Below, piece after piece: positions 8,701-18,707 of a stretch of 64,000 bases of DNA. This DNA is from an uncultured Bacteroidales bacterium. GTDB lineage: Bacteria; Bacteroidota; Bacteroidia; Bacteroidales; FEN-979. How positions within the stretch are numbered: the stretch's first letter is position 1; each line of letters starts with the position of its first letter. Made by a program: the position numbers and the translations under genes. Under the pieces are notes generated by a model that saw only the letters and a program-made list of their open reading frames with translations, was not told the origin of the DNA and made no database searches. Location of the stretch: contig CAIVAT010000122.1 of assembly GCA_903903985.1 (NCBI GenBank), positions 1 through 64,000 on the forward strand, written 5' to 3'.

Positions 8701-10302
8701 ATGAAATATTATAAAATTCTCCCAACGATATTTTTCGCATCCATTCTTGGTCTCACCGGATGCCAGAAATACCTTGAAGAGACCAATCCTTCACAGGTTA
8801 CAACTGAATTCCTCTATACCACCCCCGAGGGACTGCAATCGGCAGTAAATGGCCTTTACTCGATGGAGCGAGGACAGGTAGATGATAATGAGAGCAACGA
8901 CTTTGCACTCATCCAGGGGGATCTGGGGACTGATATTGATTTCATGCGTGCCGGCACCTACCCGAGTGTCGCCCGGTACAGGTTAGATGGAAATCTTCCA
9001 AACCAGACCGTGATCCAGGGTTGGTGGCGCAAATGGTACCAGATCATTGAAAGGACAAACAGTATCATCACTTTCGGCAAAAAGGCGGATATTTCAGATA
9101 CCACTAAAAAGACAATCCTGCGGGAAGCCTATATATACAGGGCCTATGCGTATTTCTGGCTTGTTCGTAAATTTGATAACATCTGGTTAAATCTTGAGCC
9201 AACAACCTCCGGCAACATTGAAAACCGTGATTATAAGGTGGCATCACAGGATTCGGTGTACCATACGATCATTTCCGATCTCGACATTGCGATTGGTTCT
9301 TATGGCAACGACTGGACAACACGCCCGGGTCAGTTTGGCCTGGGTGCTGCGCTTTACCTGAGAATCGATGTAGCCCTGTGGAGGCAGGATTACCAGCTTG
9401 CCGCCCTGCTTTCTTCGCGCTTGATCCATGAGGGTCCCTATGCCCTGGTAGATCCGGATCAGGTATTTACCCACGACGGGAGGAATGATACCAGGGAGGG
9501 CATTTATGTCATGCAGTTTGATGAATTCGCAGTTGGAGGAGGGAAATTTCATCGTATGCCATTGATCTTTACCGCCGATTACAAATCTGTGCCCGGAACA
9601 AGTATGGTGTCAGAATATGGCGGGTACGGATGGGCCAGGATTTTTCCCAATGAATACCTGACCAGTTTGTACGATTCTGTCAATGATAAAAGATGGAATG
9701 CCTGGTGGCAACATTATTATACCTATAACGATGACGCCTATAACTTCTCGGGTTTTGCCTATAAATTGGGCGATACATTGAAATACGGCCAAAATTCAAC
9801 GCTTACAGGAACCAATTATTTCAAGGATGCAAGCATCAGCTGCAAGAAATACTGGGATTGGGTAAAAATACCAAAGGCGACGGTCTCCTATAACAACATT
9901 TACATGTTCAGGTTTTCGGAAGTCCTCCTGATGGCAGCAGAGGCGGAATGGAGAATCGGGAATACGGCGCAGGCATTGACCTATATCAACACATTGAGGA
10001 TGAACAGAATTCTTCCTGGGCCGAAACAGTTGCTCACGACCATTGACCAGGAGACCATTTTGGAGGAACATGCCCGGGAACTGGCGCTGGAAGGCAAGAG
10101 ATGGTTCTTTTTAAAAAGGCTGGGGCTGCTGGTGGAGCGGGTAAGAGAGTACGGCGGAACAACCATGTTCAGGCATATTCTTGCAACAGACCCTATCTGG
10201 TATTCTCAAAGGACAAACATCCAGGATTACCATGTACGATGGCCCATTCCACAGGGAGAGATTGACGCGATGGGAGGATTCCCTCAGAATCCGGGATATT
10301 AA
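8701..10302 (+). CDS. SusD/RagB-family surface glycan-binding lipoprotein
   Basis: The ATG at 8701 gives a proper lipoprotein signal with lipobox LTGC (Cys21); a TTG 18 bp earlier also stays in frame but is less likely. The 533-residue protein has the SusD-like N-terminal TPR region (starting YLEETNPS) and the C-terminal RagB domain with FRFSEVLLMAAEAEWR and the late block ILEEHARELALEGKRW, both diagnostic. SusD forms the lid over SusC and captures the glycan. The genes are 23 bp apart and clearly co-transcribed. The low sequence conservation of the family prevents predicting the ligand. Confidence 0.95.
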   Translation: MKYYKILPTIFFASILGLTGCQKYLEETNPSQVTTEFLYTTPEGLQSAVNGLYSMERGQVDDNESNDFALIQGDLGTDIDFMRAGTYPSVARYRLDGNLPNQTVIQGWWRKWYQIIERTNSIITFGKKADISDTTKKTILREAYIYRAYAYFWLVRKFDNIWLNLEPTTSGNIENRDYKVASQDSVYHTIISDLDIAIGSYGNDWTTRPGQFGLGAALYLRIDVALWRQDYQLAALLSSRLIHEGPYALVDPDQVFTHDGRNDTREGIYVMQFDEFAVGGGKFHRMPLIFTADYKSVPGTSMVSEYGGYGWARIFPNEYLTSLYDSVNDKRWNAWWQHYYTYNDDAYNFSGFAYKLGDTLKYGQNSTLTGTNYFKDASISCKKYWDWVKIPKATVSYNNIYMFRFSEVLLMAAEAEWRIGNTAQALTYINTLRMNRILPGPKQLLTTIDQETILEEHARELALEGKRWFFLKRLGLLVERVREYGGTTMFRHILATDPIWYSQRTNIQDYHVRWPIPQGEIDAMGGFPQNPGY

Positions 10303-10396
10303 ACATGAACATTTGTGCTGAATATTTTTTACCACAATAGTCGTAAGAGCAGGACAAGAGAAATTTAAGTTTTGTATTGTTAGTAATCATTACCCA

Positions 10397-12733
10397 ATGA
10401 CCATGATAAATAAAATTTCGAAACTACTATTGCTTCTCGGTTTTCTATGGGCTGGTGCCGATGCTCAAACTGTTTTCACACCATCAGATGACAGTTACAT
10501 CTATGCCGGAGGGACAAAAGCAAACGACCCTTACGGGATCATCAATCCCGACACGCTGAAAACACGGAAAAGTGTTGCTTCCGAAGAGTTTACCAGGGAA
10601 ACATATGTACTTTTCAACATCGGGAAACTTGATACGACCTTTTCGTCGGTGAAAGTAAAACTTTACGGGACCGTGGCGGAGGCAAAAAGAACACAGATCT
10701 TTTCCACGGATACCACCTGGCTCGAGGAGACCCTCACCGGGAACAACCGCCCATCGGGTATCTATATCAGCGATATAACCCTGCAGCCTGGCACCGGTTA
10801 TTATTCGTGGGATGTGACAAATTACCTGAACCAGGCGGTGAGCGAGGGACGCCAGCGTGTTTCATTTATCTTCAAGGATATGGCCGGGGCAGTTTCAACC
10901 AAAGACACCCCCTGGCACTCAAAAGAAAACCCATCTGGCAAGGCTCCGCTGATCGAGCTGACCCCCGGACCGCTGCCCTATCACAGGTCCGGTGCATATT
11001 ATATCGATGCAATGCAGGGCAATGATACCAATTCGGCTGAAAGCCCGTTACTTGCCTGGAAAACCCTGGACAGGGTCAATTCCGAGTATTTCGTTGCCGG
11101 CGATTCGGTCCTGTTCAAATGCGACGGAGTGTGGAACGGTCAATTGGCAATAAAGGGAAGTGGTTCGCCCGGTAAACCGATTGTAGTTGGCAGCTATGAC
11201 AGCGGCAATAAACCGGAAATCAATGGACTGGGGCTGGTTGCCAATACTGTGCAGTTCAATGGTCAGCATCACCTGGAGATTCAGGATCTGCATGTTACAA
11301 ATTTGGGCAGTAGCGCCGATTTTCGTCGTGCATTCTATTTCCAGGCCGAAGATATGGGATCCATCGAGCATGTCATTCTGAAGCGGCTGGAGATATCAGA
11401 TGTGAACGGGATAATGGATAATACAGATGCCGCGAAGAACAATGGGGGGATTATTTTTGAGATTTCGGGTACCGCAAGGCAAACCTGGTTTGATACCCTG
11501 GTTGTTGAAGATTGCTATATCCATGATGTTGACCGTAGTGGTATCGCAAACATGTCGACCTGGGAAAACCGTACTCTAACAAACAATACCGACTGGGTTC
11601 CGAGCCGCAACATGATCTTCAGGGGAAACATATTTGAAACGATCGGTGCGAATGCCCTCATCGTCAGGGTTGCTGATAAACCACTGATGGAACACAATTT
11701 ATTCACGCATTGCGGGATCAAGGGAACCGGGAACGCCAGCTTTAATTTTAACACAGACGGGGCCATCTGGCAATACAACGAGGCTTGTTATACGAAATTT
11801 AACTCCGGTGATGAAGATGCCGGTGGATTTGACAGCGATTTCAAATCGATCAACACCCTCATGCAGTATAACTACAGCCATGATAATGACTATGGAGCCG
11901 TGCTGGTAACGGGCGGTCCAACCGGCGGCTTTAATGATGGTACGATTATCCGGTACAATCTTTTTGTCAACAATAAACATCATGAGATCAAGACCTCCGG
12001 CCAGGCCACCAACTCCATGATCTATAACAATACTGTTTATAACCGGCCGACCATGACGGGAATCATTGCAGTTTATCACAAAAGCTGGAGTGGCTATTCC
12101 ATGAATACACAGTACTTTAACAATATTTTCCAGATCATGGGTTCGGGGGCAAGCGTTGATCTCGGAGGAAGTTCGGGCAACATTTTCGATTACAATGTTT
12201 TTTATGGTGCGAACATCTCCAATGAACCAGCCGATGCCCATAAACTAAAGGTTAATCCAATGATCTGCCGGCCCGACTCAGCAGGATATGGTGCCGATAC
12301 CATTTCCGGTTACAGGCTCCTGGTCAACTCTCCTTGCATCAATTCGGGTGTGACTGTTCCGGGCGCCCCTGCCAGGGATATTGAAGGCAACCCGGTTCCG
12401 ATGTACCTGATTCCCGACCGGGGAGCGTTTGAATACTCCGGGCCATATGGAATCAAACCTTTGCCGGTTGATTTTTCCATCAGCATCTTTCCAAACCCTG
12501 CCGCCACGCAGGTCAGTATTCTGGTGAAAAACGCACCTGAACCACCAACTGAATTGGAATTGCAGAGTTTGACCGGAATCCGGGTTTATGAACAAACCTT
12601 CCCTTCTTCATTTGTGCCGGGAACCATTACCATCCCATTGAGTGACCTGAATCTGAAACCCGGTTGCTATATCCTGAAAATGCACTTTGGCAAGGACCAT
12701 GCCTATACTTCTTTGTTGCTGATTGACAAATAA
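10397..12733 (+). CDS. T9SS surface protein: DNRLRE/CBM96-like module plus right-handed beta-helix (putative polysaccharide lyase)
   Basis: The 778-residue protein has a signal peptide (1-24). Residues 25-190 look like a DNRLRE-type beta-sandwich (family CBM96, associated with uronic-acid polymers), with the typical ETYVLFNI core and YYSWDVTNYL block. Residues about 200-680 start with YYIDAMQGNDTNSAESP, the usual entry to secreted right-handed parallel beta-helix proteins. They continue with Asn-rich coils (NNTVYN, DYNVFYG) as in pectate-lyase-like folds. A T9SS sorting domain follows (about 695-778, FPNPAATQ). Beta-helix enzymes of this sort include lyases and epimerases; I cannot identify the catalytic residues. 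It lies directly after susCD, which supports action on the imported glycan. Confidence 0.75.
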   Translation: MTMINKISKLLLLLGFLWAGADAQTVFTPSDDSYIYAGGTKANDPYGIINPDTLKTRKSVASEEFTRETYVLFNIGKLDTTFSSVKVKLYGTVAEAKRTQIFSTDTTWLEETLTGNNRPSGIYISDITLQPGTGYYSWDVTNYLNQAVSEGRQRVSFIFKDMAGAVSTKDTPWHSKENPSGKAPLIELTPGPLPYHRSGAYYIDAMQGNDTNSAESPLLAWKTLDRVNSEYFVAGDSVLFKCDGVWNGQLAIKGSGSPGKPIVVGSYDSGNKPEINGLGLVANTVQFNGQHHLEIQDLHVTNLGSSADFRRAFYFQAEDMGSIEHVILKRLEISDVNGIMDNTDAAKNNGGIIFEISGTARQTWFDTLVVEDCYIHDVDRSGIANMSTWENRTLTNNTDWVPSRNMIFRGNIFETIGANALIVRVADKPLMEHNLFTHCGIKGTGNASFNFNTDGAIWQYNEACYTKFNSGDEDAGGFDSDFKSINTLMQYNYSHDNDYGAVLVTGGPTGGFNDGTIIRYNLFVNNKHHEIKTSGQATNSMIYNNTVYNRPTMTGIIAVYHKSWSGYSMNTQYFNNIFQIMGSGASVDLGGSSGNIFDYNVFYGANISNEPADAHKLKVNPMICRPDSAGYGADTISGYRLLVNSPCINSGVTVPGAPARDIEGNPVPMYLIPDRGAFEYSGPYGIKPLPVDFSISIFPNPAATQVSILVKNAPEPPTELELQSLTGIRVYEQTFPSSFVPGTITIPLSDLNLKPGCYILKMHFGKDHAYTSLLLIDK

Positions 12734-12743
12734 ATACCACCAT

Positions 12744-14150
12744 ATGGCCGCTGTCCATAAGATCATAAACCTGGTCTGCCTGTATCTTGTACTGGTGACT
12801 TCCTGTACATCGACCCATGTTGCACCTTCATCGGGCAAAACAAAGGTTGAAGCGAGGGTATGGAGCAAGATTGACGGGGTGGTTCATTATTCAGACTGGA
12901 AACCATACTATTGCACTACTTTGGCCGATCTCAAGGGATATCACCTGGTTTCAAAACCAACGCAAACGCTTTACGGAAGCGATCCGGATAAAAAATTCAA
13001 AGCGACTGGTTTTTTCCATACAACCAAGGAGGCTGACCGTTGGTGGATTGTTGATCCTGAGGGAAATGCAACATGGAATGTGGCAATAAACGGTTTAAGG
13101 CCGGGTACTTCTGCAAGGAATGAAAAAGCGCTTTCGGAAAAATTCGGGACCACACAAAGTTGGATCACCAGGACCCATAAAGATATTGAAGAACTTGGTT
13201 TTAACGGCACTGCTTGCTGGTCGGAGGTCTCTTTGGTCAGGTACAGCAACCAGCATTGTGCCACTCCGCTATGCTATACCCTGATACTCAGTCTCTACTC
13301 GGGATATCAGAAACAGGCAAAGAGAGATAACCTCAAGGAAACCTCTTTCCCTGTTTTTGATCCGGCATTTGAATCGTATGTTGACAAGCAGGCGCAAAAA
13401 CTAGCTGAAACACGCGATGATCCATCCCTGCTGGGCTATTTTTCCGATAACGAATTAAATTTCAATCCCGGCATCCTGGAGGAATATCTTTCGCTAAAGG
13501 ACCAGGAAAACCCCAATTATAAAGTGGCGAAAAAATGGATCGGACAGGAAGGAATTACGATTGAAAACCTGACAAACCATCATCGTGAAATGTTTTTAGG
13601 AGTTGTGGCAGAGCATTATTATAAAGTGGTGAATGAAGCCATAAAAAGGTACGACCCCAACCACATGTACCTTGGAAGCAGGTTGCATGGCAAGCCAAAG
13701 CACAATAAATACGTTGTTGCTGCCGCAGGTAAATACTGCGATATTATTTCAATAAACTATTATGGCCAGTGGGAGCCTTCTTCAAAGCATTTCAATGAAT
13801 GGAAACTATGGGCAAACAAACCCGTTATCATAACGGAGTTTTATGCAAAGGGCGATGATTCCGGCCTGCCTAATATTTCAGGCGCCGGATGGCGTGTAAA
13901 AACACAGGAAGAAAGGGGCCTCTTTTATGAGAATTTCTGTCTTAAACTGTTGCAGATGAAAAACTGTGTTGGCTGGAATTGGTTCAGATATATGGACAAT
14001 GATCCGACAGATACCCTGGCCGATGAGTCGAACAATGATTCCAACAAAGGGATCGTGAACAACTATTATGATTATTATCAGCCGCTTACACACCATATGA
14101 AAGAATTGAATGAGAACAGGTACGCCCTGATCCGGTATTTCGATCATTGA
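12744..14150 (+). CDS. GH50/agarase-like clan-A glycoside hydrolase lipoprotein
   Basis: The ATG at 12744 gives a lipoprotein signal ending LVTSC (Cys21). The 468-residue mature region has the agarase-type opening WWIVDPEGN, then a TIM-barrel pattern. The probable acid/base Glu lies in FSDNEL (about residue 237). The probable nucleophile Glu is in ITEFYAKG (about residue 365). The spacing of about 130 residues between the two fits clan GH-A retaining enzymes. A late VGWNWFRYMDND block forms the last strand. Family members act on beta-linked galactans, but the uronate context here suggests another substrate. The gene starts 10 bp after the preceding stop. Exact GH family is uncertain. Confidence 0.7.
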   Translation: MAAVHKIINLVCLYLVLVTSCTSTHVAPSSGKTKVEARVWSKIDGVVHYSDWKPYYCTTLADLKGYHLVSKPTQTLYGSDPDKKFKATGFFHTTKEADRWWIVDPEGNATWNVAINGLRPGTSARNEKALSEKFGTTQSWITRTHKDIEELGFNGTACWSEVSLVRYSNQHCATPLCYTLILSLYSGYQKQAKRDNLKETSFPVFDPAFESYVDKQAQKLAETRDDPSLLGYFSDNELNFNPGILEEYLSLKDQENPNYKVAKKWIGQEGITIENLTNHHREMFLGVVAEHYYKVVNEAIKRYDPNHMYLGSRLHGKPKHNKYVVAAAGKYCDIISINYYGQWEPSSKHFNEWKLWANKPVIITEFYAKGDDSGLPNISGAGWRVKTQEERGLFYENFCLKLLQMKNCVGWNWFRYMDNDPTDTLADESNNDSNKGIVNNYYDYYQPLTHHMKELNENRYALIRYFDH

Positions 14151-14179
14151 CCGCCATCCGTTGAAATTAGTTACCTTAG
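14147..14179 (+). promoter_or_regulatory. Candidate promoter of the hybrid regulator
   Basis: A -7-like TACCTTAG (14172-14179, one mismatch to TAnnTTTG) is preceded by TTG (14147-14149) with 22 bp between them. It lies 28 bp before the ATG and would give the regulator its own basal expression. Motif evidence only. Confidence 0.3.
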
Positions 14180-14207
14180 CCTCCTGTTTTATTCCCCAAG
14201 TAGCCCT

Positions 14208-17200
14208 ATGAATATCGGTGGAAGATTTTGCCTTGGATTATTGATCTGTTTGTCTGAAATGGCAGCCGGGCAGGGAAATAATCTACTGTTCCGGCATCTT
14301 ACCACCAACGATGGATTGTCAAACAACACGGTTTATGCCATCAACGAAGACACCCTTGGATTTATATGGATAGGCACCCGGAGTGGTTTAAACAGGTTTG
14401 ACGGTCATGGTTTCAGGATGTATGACAACACCAGCGGTTTAAGAAATGTTTTCATCAACACCATTTTCAGGGATTCAAAAGGCAGAATATGGGTTGGAAC
14501 ACAGGGTGGTGGGATATCAAGATATGAATATGAAACAGGTGGTTTTACTTCGTTTTTCAATGATCCGCAGAAGGCAAATTCAATCAGCCACGATGATGTG
14601 CAGGCGATTGTGGAGGACCGCCTGGGAAATCTATGGATCGGGACCCATGAAGGCGGACTTAACAAACTGGAAATGAAAACAGACCGGGTTACCAGGATCC
14701 CGGTAACTCATTTGCTTCCGGCCGGCTACCGGATCGACCGGATCAACGCCATGCTCATGGAGAACGATACGCTCATCTGGATCGGCACACTTGATGGCCT
14801 TTTTCATTATAATCCGGTGAAGAATGAAATCGTTCCGTACCTCGTCGGTGGGCGGCCGGTAAATGCAAGGATACTTTGTTTCTTCAATGATGGGTTGAAT
14901 AAATTATGGTTAGGCACCCAGTCGGGGATCATCAAAATTGATAAGATCCATCACCTCGCAGAATATGTGACCTCTGTTAAAACAGGCCTTTCCAGCGATC
15001 TCGTGGTTGACATCAAGCAAAGCCCCGATGGCCGGATCATGATCGCAACCGATGGTGGCGGATTAAATATTTATGATCCAGTTTCCGGAGAATATTCAGC
15101 GGTTATGAATAATCCAAACTCTCCCAACAGTCTGAGCAATAATTCGGTATATGCCATATTCATTGATAGTTTCAAAGGATTGTGGGTTGGGAACTACATC
15201 GGAGGAATAAACTATTACAGTGAATATGACTGGAAGTTCAGGCCGGTCAAACATGAATTGAACGACCCGAATAGTTTGTCTGATAATCATGTCAGATGTT
15301 TTTACCAGGACCACCAGGGGACCCTGTGGATCGGGACACTCGGCGGGCTGAACCAATACAATCCGGCCACAGGGAGGTTCACCATATTCACCGCCGACAG
15401 GAAAGATGACCGTTCCCTGGGTTCAAATTCGGTGCTTTCGATATATGAAGACCATGATGATAATCTTTGGATCGGAACATTCGGTGGTGGTATCAGCATC
15501 CTGGATAAGAAAAGAAAGTCCTTCAGCAAATTCAGGCACCCGGATGATCCGACCCGCTCCCTGGATAAAGCAAATATTTACAGCATCCTTGAAACTTCCG
15601 GCAACAAATTGTGTATCGCGAGCCTGGGGGGCATCTATTTGTTTGACCGGAATACCGGTAAAATGAAGAGGTTTCTTTCCACGAACTCCAGACTATCGAA
15701 CAATACGGTCAAAGTGCTGTGTATGGACAAATCGGGTAATGTGTGGGCCGGGACAAATCTCGGGATCAACAAACTGAATCATGAAACCAGCGAAATAAAG
15801 GTTTACACTCATTCAAATACGAATACCAACTCCCTGTCCAATAACAGGGTACTGTCGATTACTGAAGCGAAAGACGGAAAGTTGTGGATTGGTACCGAGG
15901 GAGGAGGTGTTTCGGTGTTCGACCCGGCTTCAGAGCGGTTCACTTCTATCACCACAATTGAGGGATTACCTGATAATGTTGTAAATTCGGTATTACAGGA
16001 CGATCTTGGAATGTACTGGCTTGCAACGAACAAAGGGCTGGTAAGGTATGACCAGGGCCATGGAAAAATGAGGATATATACCAGTGCTGATGGATTGCAG
16101 GCCAATGAATTCAACCAGAATGCCACTTTTGCAGCACGTGACGGGAACCTCTATTTCGGCGGCATCAATGGATACAATATCATCTCACCCCGCAACCTGA
16201 TCACAGAGTATACCCCCCCCAGGGTTATCCTGACGGATCTTTATATTTCCAATAAACTTGTTCAGGTTGGCGATGAACAAAGTCCCCTTGAAAAGCAGCT
16301 CTTCCTTGAAAAAAAGATATCACTGAGTTACGAAACAACATTTGAGATCGACTTTGCAGCCCTGGGTTTTATCAACAGGGGGAAATGCCAGTATTCCTAT
16401 TTAATGAAAGGGCTCTCTGACGACTGGTCAGAATTCCGTGATACCCGGTCGGCAAGTTTCTCAAGCCTTCCTCCCGGGTTATATACATTCATGGTAAATG
16501 CCCGTAACAACGATGGGATCCTCAATGAAACGCCTGCAATCATACAGATCAGAATATTGCCGCCCCTATGGAAGACATGGTGGGCATTCAGCCTGTATGC
16601 CCTGGCCATCCTTGGGCTGCTGTTCCTGTTCATGAGGTACAATATTTCCTGGATCCGCGTGAAGAACCAGCTCATCCTTGAAAGAAAGGAAAAGGAGCAG
16701 ATTGAAGAACTGAACCAGATGAAACTGGGTTTTTTTACAAATATCTCGCATGAATTTAAAACCCCGCTGACGCTTATTTTAGGCTATCTTGACAACATGA
16801 AGGCCACGGGCACGTTCAAGCAATCCACTGCTCTTGGCAACATTGAGAAAAATGCACAGAGGCTGCTGATCCTGATCAACCAGCTCCTGGAATTCAGGAA
16901 AGCCGAGAACGGGTTGATGAAACTGAAGGCTTCGAAAGGGAATATCGTTTATTTCCTGTCGGGCATCAAAGAGAGTTTTGAAGAGTTTGCAAAGTCGAAA
17001 AATGTTCAGTTTGAATTCAATGCTGCCGGAAATATTCCTGAAATCTGGTTCGATGCGGAGAAGATTGAAAAGATCATGTACAACCTGCTTTCGAACGCTT
17101 TCAAATTTGTGGACCCCGGTGGAAAGATCGAAATCAATGTGGCCTGCAGGGAAATGGAGCCGCAAAGGGGGACAAACGGGCAACGCAGTTTCGTAGAGGT

Positions 17201-18308
17201 GGTTGTCAAGGATACCGGGCAGGGAATTTCTCAGGAGGACCTGAAGAATATTTTCGACAGGTTCTACCAGGAATCAAAGGATTCCAATAAAGTGCGCCAT
17301 ACCGAAGGATCGGGTATCGGCCTTGCCTATAGCAAGAAACTTGTAGAACTGCACCATGGCGGCATCTATGTTGAGAGCGCACCCGGTTCCGGCTCGTCAT
17401 TCATTATCCGGCTTCCGGTCGGCAAGGATCATCTGAATGACGATGAAATAAAGGAAGATCTGAGTTTTCAACTGAAGATGGATTACCAGGGGTTATCGGG
17501 AGTTCATGAGGATGATGGCCCGCAGCCAGACATGGTGCCTGTGGTGGATGATAATATCCCGATACTGCTTGTAGTCGATGATAATCCCATGATCTGCAGC
17601 GTTATTGCTGACAAATTTCAAAATCATTTTCAGGTTATTTCCGCCGGAAACGGCATTGAAGGGTTGCGGAAAGCCAGGAAATATGTTCCGGATGTGATCA
17701 TCTCGGATATCCTGATGCCGGGAATGGACGGCATAGAGTTTTGCCAGAAGATCAAGGAAGATTTGCTGACCTGCCATATCCCGGTCATCATGTTGACGGC
17801 CAAGAGCGATGACGACAGCCAAATCCAGGGGATCACAATGGGAGCCGATGCCTATATCGCCAAACCCTATAACCCGGATCTGCTGCAGGCAACACTGCGT
17901 AACCTGGTGAATTCCAGGAAAGTACTGCGGAATAAATTTTACGGGAAAGAACAGTTTGTTCCATCGGAAGTGGTCAGTAATAAAATGGACGAAAAGTTCC
18001 TGAACAAGCTGATCGGAATGATTGAGGAGTCGGCGGATGAGGAAACGGTAGATATTGCTGCCCTTTGCCGTGACATCGCGATGAGCCGGTCGGCACTATA
18101 CCGAAAACTTAAGGCACTGACCGGAAATTCGATCCAGGATTTTATCCGGATGGTCAAGTTACGCAAGGCATCGCGGATGCTGATGGAAACCACCCTGACG
18201 ATCTCTGAGATCGCCTACCAGTCTGGCTTCCCAAATACCAAGCATTTCAGTACTTCCTTTAAGAAACAGTTTGGGAAAACCCCCACCGAGTACAGGCAGC
18301 ATAACTGA
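14208..18308 (+). CDS. Hybrid two-component system regulator (HTCS), one-piece sensor kinase/AraC regulator
   Basis: The 1366-residue protein contains an entire signalling pathway. A signal sequence comes first. About 14 two-component propeller repeats follow (roughly 25-670, recurring LWIGT and GGG patches) that form the periplasmic sugar sensor. Next are a Y_Y_Y domain (about 690-775) and one membrane helix (about 791-811). A HisKA dimer follows with the phospho-acceptor His848 in ISHEFKTPL. The ATPase domain (NLLSNAFKF, DTGQGIS, GSGIGLAYSKKL) and a receiver with Asp1167 in SDILMPGMD come next. An AraC-type HTH ends the protein (about 1262-1364, ISEIAYQSGFP). Such regulators sense an oligosaccharide and switch on the neighbouring susCD operon. 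It is the only dedicated regulator seen in the locus. Confidence 0.95.
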   Translation: MNIGGRFCLGLLICLSEMAAGQGNNLLFRHLTTNDGLSNNTVYAINEDTLGFIWIGTRSGLNRFDGHGFRMYDNTSGLRNVFINTIFRDSKGRIWVGTQGGGISRYEYETGGFTSFFNDPQKANSISHDDVQAIVEDRLGNLWIGTHEGGLNKLEMKTDRVTRIPVTHLLPAGYRIDRINAMLMENDTLIWIGTLDGLFHYNPVKNEIVPYLVGGRPVNARILCFFNDGLNKLWLGTQSGIIKIDKIHHLAEYVTSVKTGLSSDLVVDIKQSPDGRIMIATDGGGLNIYDPVSGEYSAVMNNPNSPNSLSNNSVYAIFIDSFKGLWVGNYIGGINYYSEYDWKFRPVKHELNDPNSLSDNHVRCFYQDHQGTLWIGTLGGLNQYNPATGRFTIFTADRKDDRSLGSNSVLSIYEDHDDNLWIGTFGGGISILDKKRKSFSKFRHPDDPTRSLDKANIYSILETSGNKLCIASLGGIYLFDRNTGKMKRFLSTNSRLSNNTVKVLCMDKSGNVWAGTNLGINKLNHETSEIKVYTHSNTNTNSLSNNRVLSITEAKDGKLWIGTEGGGVSVFDPASERFTSITTIEGLPDNVVNSVLQDDLGMYWLATNKGLVRYDQGHGKMRIYTSADGLQANEFNQNATFAARDGNLYFGGINGYNIISPRNLITEYTPPRVILTDLYISNKLVQVGDEQSPLEKQLFLEKKISLSYETTFEIDFAALGFINRGKCQYSYLMKGLSDDWSEFRDTRSASFSSLPPGLYTFMVNARNNDGILNETPAIIQIRILPPLWKTWWAFSLYALAILGLLFLFMRYNISWIRVKNQLILERKEKEQIEELNQMKLGFFTNISHEFKTPLTLILGYLDNMKATGTFKQSTALGNIEKNAQRLLILINQLLEFRKAENGLMKLKASKGNIVYFLSGIKESFEEFAKSKNVQFEFNAAGNIPEIWFDAEKIEKIMYNLLSNAFKFVDPGGKIEINVACREMEPQRGTNGQRSFVEVVVKDTGQGISQEDLKNIFDRFYQESKDSNKVRHTEGSGIGLAYSKKLVELHHGGIYVESAPGSGSSFIIRLPVGKDHLNDDEIKEDLSFQLKMDYQGLSGVHEDDGPQPDMVPVVDDNIPILLVVDDNPMICSVIADKFQNHFQVISAGNGIEGLRKARKYVPDVIISDILMPGMDGIEFCQKIKEDLLTCHIPVIMLTAKSDDDSQIQGITMGADAYIAKPYNPDLLQATLRNLVNSRKVLRNKFYGKEQFVPSEVVSNKMDEKFLNKLIGMIEESADEETVDIAALCRDIAMSRSALYRKLKALTGNSIQDFIRMVKLRKASRMLMETTLTISEIAYQSGFPNTKHFSTSFKKQFGKTPTEYRQHN

Positions 18309-18707
18309 TTTTGCGCAAGAACGAGGTGTTCCGGATTTACCGGCTAAAAGGCTCTTGCGATTGCTCATGGTTCCTCATTTGGTTCAACATCATTAACAAG
18401 GATCACGTTGTCGTTTTACGGGCCTGGTTAATTATAAATTCCATGGCACAAATACTTTGAGCAATAGAGAAACGGAAATGAACAATTCTGAAACTCCGGT
18501 TATGTCTCAATCTGATAATTTAGCCGGAAAGTAAATCCCGGTGACCCCATTAACATTAACTTTCATCGTCATGGTAAAACTTCAGGGACCTTCCGCCAGG
18601 ATTTCATTTAATCCGTGTGGTAACAGAAGGGCATGAAAAAACAATTAAAACGTTTAATCCAAAAGCAGACAACAACCCATTATAAAAACAAATCAAATCA
18701 AAACCCT
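18309..18707. other. Intergenic region with an imperfect hairpin after the regulator
   Basis: About 400 bp without a convincing gene. An inverted repeat CGCAAGA (18314-18320)/TCTTGCG (18353-18359), with an internal CCGG-N5-CCGG, could be a weak terminator of the regulator gene, but no T tract follows. The frame of the next gene stays open up to 18633, but its signal peptide starts at 18708. Confidence 0.35.

Noticed and set aside
18633-18707. Upstream start at 18633 for the giant esterase
   Set aside because: It would put 25 Lys/Gln/Asn-rich residues before the signal sequence. The start at 18708 matches the paralogue's N-terminus.
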